From Bradyrhizobium liaoningense (GTDB lineage Bacteria > Pseudomonadota > Alphaproteobacteria > Rhizobiales > Xanthobacteraceae): DNA of 64,000 nucleotides. The notes beneath the pieces were generated by a model that worked only from the letters and a program-made list of their open reading frames with translations, did no database searches and was not told the origin of the DNA. Of this stretch, positions 57,913 to 64,000 are shown piece after piece. The translations under genes were made by a program, and so were the position numbers. Positions within the stretch are counted from its first letter, which is position 1; every line of letters begins with the position of its first letter. Location: the NCBI RefSeq assembly GCF_018130785.1, contig NZ_JAFCJT010000014.1, forward strand, positions 111,504-175,503, given 5' to 3'.

Positions 57913-59996
57913 GCGCGATGGACCCGACCGAGGTCTTTCGCCAGGAAGCCAGCGAGCTGTTCGAGGTCCTGGAAGGGGCCCTGCTCGATCTCGGCCAGCG
58001 TCCCGACGACCGCGAGCTGGTTGATTCCGCTTTCCGCGCCCTGCATACGATCAAGGGTTCGGGCGCGATGTTCGGCTTCGACAAGGTCGCCTCCTTTACC
58101 CACGAATTCGAGACCGCGTTCGACCGCGTCCGCAAAGGCGAGATCAAGCCGACGCAGGAGCTGATCTCGGTCGCGCTTGCGGCCAAGGACTATATCCGCG
58201 CGCTGATCGAGGATCCGCAGTCGACCGACGACATCATCGGCGAGGCCATCCTCGACGACCTCAAGCGCTTCGTGTTTCCCGACCAGCCTGCCGCTCCCGC
58301 CGCCGAAATCGCCGAAGCGCCGCCACTGGCCCCCAGTGAGAGCAAGCAGGCCGGCTGGCACCTCTATCTGGAATTCGAATCCCACATCCTGCGCAACGGC
58401 TCGAACCCGCTCGACCTGCTGGAAGACCTTTGCAAGCTCGGCCCGTGCTTCGTCGTGCCTGTGACAGACGGCATCCCGCTCCTCGACGAGATGGAGCCGG
58501 AAGACTGCTATCTGAAGTGGGACGTCAAGCTGCACGCGGCATGCGACAAGGACGCGATCGACGACGTCTTCATGTTCGTCTCGGACGAGATGAAGCTGAC
58601 GCTCTCGCCGCTCGAGCAGGTCGAAGCGCCTGCGCCGATGCCGCTGTTCAATCTCCTCGACGAGGATCCGGCCCCGGTGGCCGAGATGGTTGCGCCGATC
58701 GTCGAGGTTGCTGCCGCGCCGGTCGCTGTGCCGCCGGTCGTCAAGGCAGAGCCGACGCCGGAAGCGAAGTTCGAATCGAAGCCTGAACCGAAACCCGAGG
58801 CCAAGCGCGACGATCGCGGCATCGCGACGGTCCGCGTCCAGGCCGAGCGTCTCGACGAGTTGATGGACCGGGTCGGCGAGCTTGTCATCGCCCAGGCACG
58901 TCTGACGCAGCTCGCCTCGTCCGGCTCGGATCTCTCGATCAAGATGATCGCCGAGGAAATCGAGCGCCTCGCCTCCTCCTTGCGCGACACCACGATGGGC
59001 GCGCGCATGGTACCGATCGGCTCGCTGTTCGGCCGCTTCCGCCGCCTGGTGCACGATTTGTCGCGCGACCTGTCGAAGCCGGTCGAATTCGTCACCACGG
59101 GCGAGGACACCGAGCTCGACAAGACCATGATCGAGTGCCTGGCCGATCCGCTGGTGCATCTGATCCGCAACGCCATCGACCACGGCATCGAAGACACCGC
59201 GACCCGCTCGGCCAACGGCAAGACGGAGCAGGGCCGAATCGAGCTTGCGGCCGTTCATTCCGGCGCGCAGGTGCTCGTCACCGTGAAGGATAATGGCGGC
59301 GGTCTCAACACCGCCCGCATCCGTGCGAAGGCGGAAGAGCAGGGCCTGATCGCCGCGGGCGCCGTGCTCACCGATCACGAGATCCACCAGTTCCTGTTCC
59401 ACCCGGGCTTCTCGACCGCGCAGACCATCTCGGCGCTGTCGGGCCGCGGCGTCGGCATGGACGTGGTCAAGCGCACCATCGAGAACATGCGCGGCACGAT
59501 CGACCTGTCGACCCGGCCGGGCCAGGGCACCACGGTGACGCTGCGCCTGCCGCTGACGCTGGCGATCATCGAGGGTCTTCTGATCCGCGTCGGCGAAGGC
59601 CGCTACATCATTCCGTTGTCGGCCGTGGAGGAATGCGTCGAGCTGACGGCCGAGGACGAGCGCTCCCGCGGCCGCAACTTCCTCAACGTGCGCGGCAACC
59701 TCGTTCCGTTCCTGCGCCTGCGCGAGATCATGACCGCATCGGGCGCGCCTGACCGGCACCAGAAGACGATCATCATCTCGACCGGCGAGACCCGCGTCGG
59801 CCTCGTCGCCGACCAGATCATCGGCAACCACCAGACCGTGATCAAGTCGCTCTCCAAACTGCACTCCGACGTCACGATCTTCTCCGGCGCGACCATTCTG
59901 GGCGACGGTACGGCGGCGCTGATCCTTGATGTCGCGCAGCTCGTCGCACTGGCGCAGTCGAAGGTCGAGAAGCAGCACATCAGCGAGGCGGCGTGA
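57909..59996 (+). CDS. cheA: Chemotaxis histidine kinase CheA
   Basis: 695 residues. HPt domain with phospho-His46 (FRALHTIKGSGAMFG). A middle region (about 150-240) has LYLEFESHILRNGSNPLDLL, which is not a standard CheY-binding P2. An acidic, Pro/Glu-rich linker (about 250-300) follows, then the dimerisation helices (RLDELMDRVGELVIAQARL), the HATPase domain with N-box LIRNAIDHGIED, DNGGGL and GRGVGMDVV, and a C-terminal CheW-like domain. It phosphorylates CheY-type regulators in response to MCPs. It overlaps its neighbours at both ends. No CheB or CheR is visible to the right edge. Confidence 0.95.
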   Translation: MSAMDPTEVFRQEASELFEVLEGALLDLGQRPDDRELVDSAFRALHTIKGSGAMFGFDKVASFTHEFETAFDRVRKGEIKPTQELISVALAAKDYIRALIEDPQSTDDIIGEAILDDLKRFVFPDQPAAPAAEIAEAPPLAPSESKQAGWHLYLEFESHILRNGSNPLDLLEDLCKLGPCFVVPVTDGIPLLDEMEPEDCYLKWDVKLHAACDKDAIDDVFMFVSDEMKLTLSPLEQVEAPAPMPLFNLLDEDPAPVAEMVAPIVEVAAAPVAVPPVVKAEPTPEAKFESKPEPKPEAKRDDRGIATVRVQAERLDELMDRVGELVIAQARLTQLASSGSDLSIKMIAEEIERLASSLRDTTMGARMVPIGSLFGRFRRLVHDLSRDLSKPVEFVTTGEDTELDKTMIECLADPLVHLIRNAIDHGIEDTATRSANGKTEQGRIELAAVHSGAQVLVTVKDNGGGLNTARIRAKAEEQGLIAAGAVLTDHEIHQFLFHPGFSTAQTISALSGRGVGMDVVKRTIENMRGTIDLSTRPGQGTTVTLRLPLTLAIIEGLLIRVGEGRYIIPLSAVEECVELTAEDERSRGRNFLNVRGNLVPFLRLREIMTASGAPDRHQKTIIISTGETRVGLVADQIIGNHQTVIKSLSKLHSDVTIFSGATILGDGTAALILDVAQLVALAQSKVEKQHISEAA

Positions 59997-60457
59997 TGAA
60001 CGACGGTTTGACGGGCGAGCATCACGCCGACGCGATGCAGGTCGTGATGATCGGGCTCGGCGAGGAGAAGTTCGCGCTCGACGCGGGCCTCGTGCGCGAG
60101 ATCATCGATCCCGTGCCGGTGACAAAGGTGGCAGGCGCGCGCTCCTTCGTTCCCAGCGTCATCAACGTGCGCGGCAACGTCATTCCGCTTGCGGATTTGC
60201 GCATCCGCTTCGGCATGCCGCAGCTCGACAATTCGGCCGACACGCGCATCGTTGTCATCGAGCTCACGCTCGACGGCGAGCCGGTCCTGGTCGGCGTCAC
60301 CGCCGACAAGGTCTACGAGGTCACCGAGATCTCGCAGACCGACGTGCAACAGACGCCCCGCGTCGGCATGCACTGGAAGCCGGAATTCATCCGTTTCATC
60401 GCCAAGTGGCGAGAAGAGTTTGTCATCGTTCCCAACATGGAACGCATCCTGAATTGA
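59996..60457 (+). CDS. cheW: CheW coupling protein 1
   Basis: 153 residues. SH3-like CheW fold: VVMIGLGEEKFALDAGLVREIIDPVPVTKVAGA, VINVRGNVIPLADLRIRFGMP, and VGVTADKVYEVTEI. It links CheA to receptors. The ATG overlaps the CheA stop (TGATG). A second, shorter-spaced CheW lies at 62229, so the system has one coupler before each MCP gene. Confidence 0.93.
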   Translation: MNDGLTGEHHADAMQVVMIGLGEEKFALDAGLVREIIDPVPVTKVAGARSFVPSVINVRGNVIPLADLRIRFGMPQLDNSADTRIVVIELTLDGEPVLVGVTADKVYEVTEISQTDVQQTPRVGMHWKPEFIRFIAKWREEFVIVPNMERILN

Positions 60458-60494
60458 AATGAGGTCTCGGGCGAGACTGGGGTAGGGGCTGGAA

Positions 60495-62192
60495 ATGAGA
60501 TTTACCGTCAAGGCAAAGCTTGCCATTGCATTCGGTGTGGTCCTGTTGCTGTCGATGGCGGCGGGCGGCCTCGCTTATGTGAAGCTGAGCGAGATGATCG
60601 ACACCGCCGACAGTCTGGTGTCGCGCGCCGGCCGAATGGACCGTGCGGCAGAAATCGAAAAGGGAATTCTGTCCCAGGTTCGGGCCGAGAAGAACCTGCT
60701 TCTCGCGCCGGATAGCGAGGCCGACCCTTTCATCGCCGAGATCGCCAAGCAACGTGAGACACTGCTGAAGTTGAAAGAGGAGATCCATGGACAGGCTTCT
60801 GCCGAGGGCAAGAAGCTGATCGAGAATTTCGGCGCCGCCTACGTCCGGATGAATGCCATTCAGGACGACGTCTTCAAGACCGCCAGGATCGACAGGACGA
60901 AGGCCGTCGAGCGCTCGTCGATTGAGGCTCGCAAGGCGGTCGGCGAAGCGATGGAAGCCGCCAGCGTCTACGTAGCCAACGTCAAGAAGAATATGGCTGC
61001 CCAGGCGGCCCAGGCTCACGAGGACGGCAACCGCGCTCAGTTCCTGCTGATCTCGGCCGTGTTGGCATCGCTCGCGATCGGCCTGATCGCCGCGATCTGG
61101 ATTTCACTCAGCATTGCGCGTGGCCTCAGCCGCGCCGTCGGCCTTGCCGGCGCGGTGGCGAGTGGCGACCTCAGCCAGACGATCAACGTCTCCAGCAACG
61201 ACGAGATCGGCGATCTCGTCAAATCGCTGAACATGATGGTCGAGAAGCTTCGGCAGGTCGTCGAGGAGGCTCTCACCGCTGCAAACAACGTCTCCGCCGG
61301 CAGCCAGGAGCTCTCCGCCAGTGCCGAGCAGCTGTCGCAGGGCGCGACCGAGCAGGCCTCGTCCGCCGAGGAAGCTTCTTCCTCGATGGAGGAGATGGCC
61401 TCGAACGTGAAGCAGAATGCCGACAACGCCAACCAGACCGAGAAGATCGCCGCGCAGTCGGCCAAGGACGCGGAAGCCAGCGGCGTCGCCGTGGGCCGCG
61501 CCGTCAACGCGATGCAGACCATCGCCGAGAAGATCACGATCGTGCAGGAGATCGCGCGCCAGACCGATCTGCTCGCGCTCAACGCCGCGGTCGAGGCCGC
61601 GCGCGCCGGTGAGCACGGCAAGGGCTTTGCGGTGGTCGCCTCCGAAGTACGCAAGCTCGCCGAACGCAGCCAGGCGGCGGCCGCCGACATCGGCACGCTG
61701 TCGACGGAAACCGTGAAGGTCGCGCGGGAAGCCGGCGACATGCTGTCCAGGCTCGTGCCCGACATCAGGAAGACTGCCGAGCTGGTCCAGGAGATCACCG
61801 CCGCCTGCCGCGAGCAGGACGTCGGCTCGGCCCAGATCAACCAGGCAATCCAGCAGCTCGACAAGGTCGGGCAGCAGAACGCCAGTGCTTCCGAGCAGGT
61901 CTCGTCCACCTCGGAAGAGCTCGCCTCGCAGGCCGAGCAGCTTCAGTCCACCATCTCGTTCTTCCGCATCGAGCATGCCGGCCGCGGCGAGAGCGCCGCG
62001 CCCGCGCCGATCGATCGCGCCGTCACCCAGCTCCGTGCCAAGGCGGCGCACATGGCGGCGGCGGATCGCGGCGCCAAGAAGCCCGTGGCTGCCCGCAAGC
62101 CGGCGCGCGCGATGAAGGTCGCCGGCGGCGGCGGCTTTGCCTTCGACATGCATGACGGCGAAGACGACCGCGACGCCGAATTCCAGCGCTGA
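60495..62192 (+). CDS. Methyl-accepting chemotaxis protein 1 (4HB sensor, one HAMP)
   Basis: 565 residues. TM1 (LAIAFGVVLLLSMAAGGLAYV), a periplasmic four-helix-bundle sensor (about 30-180), TM2 (LISAVLASLAIGLIAAIWIS), one HAMP (about 205-258: DEIGDLVKSLNMMVEKL), and the signalling coiled coil with the conserved tip IVQEIARQTDLLALNAAVEAARAGEHG. The tail (about 505-565) is Ala/Lys-rich with no NWETF-type CheR tether. It signals to the adjacent CheA via CheW. Its ligand is unknown. GGGGCTGG lies upstream of the ATG. Confidence 0.93.
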   Translation: MRFTVKAKLAIAFGVVLLLSMAAGGLAYVKLSEMIDTADSLVSRAGRMDRAAEIEKGILSQVRAEKNLLLAPDSEADPFIAEIAKQRETLLKLKEEIHGQASAEGKKLIENFGAAYVRMNAIQDDVFKTARIDRTKAVERSSIEARKAVGEAMEAASVYVANVKKNMAAQAAQAHEDGNRAQFLLISAVLASLAIGLIAAIWISLSIARGLSRAVGLAGAVASGDLSQTINVSSNDEIGDLVKSLNMMVEKLRQVVEEALTAANNVSAGSQELSASAEQLSQGATEQASSAEEASSSMEEMASNVKQNADNANQTEKIAAQSAKDAEASGVAVGRAVNAMQTIAEKITIVQEIARQTDLLALNAAVEAARAGEHGKGFAVVASEVRKLAERSQAAAADIGTLSTETVKVAREAGDMLSRLVPDIRKTAELVQEITAACREQDVGSAQINQAIQQLDKVGQQNASASEQVSSTSEELASQAEQLQSTISFFRIEHAGRGESAAPAPIDRAVTQLRAKAAHMAAADRGAKKPVAARKPARAMKVAGGGGFAFDMHDGEDDRDAEFQR

Positions 62193-62228
62193 CCGCAACT
62201 TGAAAACCATCTGCCTCTGGACCGTATC

Positions 62229-62705
62229 ATGGCCGCAACCTCGCAATATCTGACGCTCGGGCTCGCCGGCGAGACGTTCGGCATCAGCATCCGCAATGTC
62301 CGCGAAATCCTGGACATGCGGCCGATCTCGCGGCTTCCGCATGCGCCGAACTTCCTGCTCGGCATGATCGACGTGCGCGGGGCGGGCTATCCCATCGTCG
62401 ACCTCCGGACCAAGCTCGGCCTGCCGGCCGTGGCGGCGACTGAGGCGACCCGCATCATCATCCTCGACGTGCCGATGAAGGACCGTCTGGTCGGCGTCGG
62501 CTTCGTCGCCGATTGCGTGTTCGAGGTCACCGACATCGACGAGCAGGCAATCGAGCCCATCCCCGAGGTCGGCGGCAAATGGCAGTCCGACTATGCCGCC
62601 GGGATCGGTCGCAAGGGTGAGAAATTCGTCGTCATCTTCGATCTCGCCAAGCTGATGGCGAACGACGAGATCCCGGAAGGGCGCGATACCTCTCGCGCCG
62701 CCTGA
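62229..62705 (+). CDS. cheW: CheW coupling protein 2
   Basis: 158 residues. CheW fold with YLTLGLAGETFGISIRNVREILDMRPISRLPHAP, MIDVRGAGYPIVDLRTKLGLP, and FVADCVFEVTDID. It differs substantially from the first CheW (for example the R-E-I-L segment), so the two are not recent duplicates. It may serve a different receptor. It lies 36 bp after MCP 1 and 60 bp before MCP 2. Confidence 0.92.
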   Translation: MAATSQYLTLGLAGETFGISIRNVREILDMRPISRLPHAPNFLLGMIDVRGAGYPIVDLRTKLGLPAVAATEATRIIILDVPMKDRLVGVGFVADCVFEVTDIDEQAIEPIPEVGGKWQSDYAAGIGRKGEKFVVIFDLAKLMANDEIPEGRDTSRAA

Positions 62706-62765
62706 GTTTGCAAGCGTGAAGCGTGCTCGAGCGTAAGCACCCCAATTCGAACCAACGAGACTGAC

Positions 62766-64000
62766 ATGAGATTCACCGTCAAAGCCAAGCTTGCCAGCGC
62801 CTTCGGCGTCGTCATCCTGCTCTCCATGATCGCCGGTGCGGTCGGCTATATGAAGCTGGCGGACATGGTCGGCACCACCGAGCTTCTGGTCAGCCGTGCG
62901 GGCCGGATGGAAAAGGCCGCCGAGCTGAAGGAAGGCGTTTTGTTCCTGGTGCGCGCCGAGAAGAACTCGATCCTCGCAGCATCCGACGCGGAGCACGATC
63001 AGTTCCGGGCCGACCTCCTCAAGAATCGCGAAGCAGTCGCCAAGTCCAAGGACGAGATCTATGCGGGTGCCAGCGAGAGCGGCAAGAAACTGATGGAGAG
63101 CTTCAACGTCGCGTTCGCCAAGCTGAACGCCTATCAGGACGAGACGGTCCAGCTTGCAAGGACCGACAAGCCGAAGGCGCTGGACCGCTCGATGCATGAC
63201 GGCCGCAAGGTCGTCGCGGACGCGATCGAAGCGGCCGACGGTTACATCAAGAACGTCAAGAAGAACATGGCCGAGCAGGCCGAACAGGCCAAGCAGGACG
63301 GCGCCCGCGCCGAGCTGATCCTGATGAGCCTGGTCATCGCGTCTCTGCTGATTGCAGCGGCTGCTGCGACCTGGATCGCTCTCAACATCAGCCGCGCGCT
63401 GGCGCAGGCCGTGGGCCTTGCCGACGCGGTGGCGATCGGCGATCTCGGCCGCAAGATCGAATCCTCCAGCAACGACGAGATCGGCGATCTCATCAAGTCG
63501 CTGAATGCGATGACCGTCAACCTGAATGCGACGGCGGCGCTGGCCAACCAGATCGCGCAGGGCGATCTCACGGTCCAGGCCAAGGCGCTGTCGGACAAGG
63601 ATACGCTCGGTCTCGCCCTCGAGCGCATGGTGGAGAAGCTCCGGCAGATCGTGTCGGAGGCCCTGACCGCCGCGCAGAACGTCTCCGCCGGCAGCCAGGA
63701 ACTGTCCGCCAGCGCCGAACAGCTCTCGCAGGGCGCGACCGAGCAGGCCTCGTCCGCCGAGGAAGCCTCCTCCTCGATGGAAGAGATGGCCTCGAACGTG
63801 AAGCAGAACGCCGACAACGCTAACCAGACCGAGAAGATCGCGGCGCAGTCGGCCAAGGACGCCGAGGCCAGCGGTGCCGCGGTCGGCCGCGCCGTCAACG
63901 CGATGCAGACCATCGCCGAGAAGATCACGATCGTGCAGGAGATCGCGCGCCAGACCGATCTGCTCGCGCTCAACGCCGCGGTCGAGGCCGCGCGCGCCGG
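62766..64000 (+). CDS. Methyl-accepting chemotaxis protein 2 (4HB sensor, two HAMP units), 3' end outside window
   Basis: About 411 codons visible. The same start (MRFTVKAKLA) and layout as MCP 1, with a four-helix-bundle sensor in between. After TM2 the first HAMP (DEIGDLIKSLNAMTVNL) is followed by a second HAMP-like unit (ANQIAQGDLTVQAKALSDKD) not present in MCP 1. The signalling helices then begin, nearly identical to MCP 1. The frame is open at the right edge, ending at the conserved tip AALNAAVEAARAG-type sequence (LLALNAAVEAARAG). The sensor half is much less similar between the two. Confidence 0.92.
   Translation, partial: MRFTVKAKLASAFGVVILLSMIAGAVGYMKLADMVGTTELLVSRAGRMEKAAELKEGVLFLVRAEKNSILAASDAEHDQFRADLLKNREAVAKSKDEIYAGASESGKKLMESFNVAFAKLNAYQDETVQLARTDKPKALDRSMHDGRKVVADAIEAADGYIKNVKKNMAEQAEQAKQDGARAELILMSLVIASLLIAAAAATWIALNISRALAQAVGLADAVAIGDLGRKIESSSNDEIGDLIKSLNAMTVNLNATAALANQIAQGDLTVQAKALSDKDTLGLALERMVEKLRQIVSEALTAAQNVSAGSQELSASAEQLSQGATEQASSAEEASSSMEEMASNVKQNADNANQTEKIAAQSAKDAEASGAAVGRAVNAMQTIAEKITIVQEIARQTDLLALNAAVEAARA

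Noticed and set aside
57621..59978. 785-residue minus-strand frame opposite cheA
   Set aside because: Shadow of CheA; repeated Arg/Asp/Leu low-complexity sequence without motifs.
61104..63197. 697-residue minus-strand frame across MCP 1 and CheW 2
   Set aside because: Shadow spanning two real genes, with no ribosome site.
1..64000. CRISPR array, insertion sequence, prophage or conjugation genes
   Set aside because: No regularly spaced repeats, and no transposase, integrase, phage or conjugation genes were recognised; the repeats seen are palindromic intergenic elements and protein-coding repeats.

Overview
The window looks like chromosome of a Bradyrhizobium-type alphaproteobacterium. The DNA is GC-rich, and the gene families are typical of that group: a DUF2336 protein, an alphaproteobacterial FdsA/FdsB formate dehydrogenase, a PRISE-type reductase and CheA/CheW/MCP sets. 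Short palindromic repeats of the kind scattered through such genomes sit between genes. The genus is inferred from these features, not proven.

Layout. (1) 1-3728, minus strand: a type I secretion locus. Two glycine-rich repeat proteins are followed by the ABC exporter, which runs off the left edge. (2) 3744-9140: a gene-poor stretch with small exported proteins, a universal-stress-protein remnant, a degenerate small gene, a DUF2336 gene bracketed by two copies of a palindromic element, and a tRNA-Ile(CAT) at its right side. (3) 9142-14784: four solute-binding proteins of four different transporter classes, none with membrane partners in view, plus an HTH regulator carrying a PBP-like sensor domain. 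(4) 14839-29890: a molybdenum/tungsten-cofactor and formate island. It contains three MoeA homologues (one fused to the same PBP-like domain), MobA, MobB, FdhD, TusA, an oxalate/formate antiporter and a two-gene NAD-linked formate dehydrogenase. A NicC-like hydroxylase lies inside it. (5) 30036-35319: YbaK, a GntR regulator divergent from tcuAB, a DUF5993-DsbB pair and an alpha/beta hydrolase. (6) 35330-40037: a giant MFS-PlsC-Aas fusion, two small upstream ORFs and a divergent TetR gene whose start codon sits between two identical operators. (7) 40051-45864: an autotransporter, a GGDEF protein and PncB. (8) 45945-52746: aromatic catabolism (LysR/pcaHG, PobR-like/pobA), a NYN protein and a PRISE reductase. 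(9) 52773-56936, minus strand: a CHASE2 adenylate cyclase, a probable FecR-like exported partner and an HD-GYP response regulator. (10) 57224-64000: a chemosensory operon (STAS, CheY-like, CheA, CheW, MCP, CheW, MCP) that continues past the right edge.

How the parts fit. The tungstate-binding protein, cofactor genes, FdhD and FdsBA form a plausible supply chain for an oxygen-tolerant soluble formate dehydrogenase, with the antiporter feeding formate or oxalate-derived carbon. pobA and pcaHG catalyse consecutive steps from 4-hydroxybenzoate to protocatechuate to ring cleavage. The least familiar element is the type I secretion locus, whose tandem 86-94-residue glycine-rich repeats match no family I can name.
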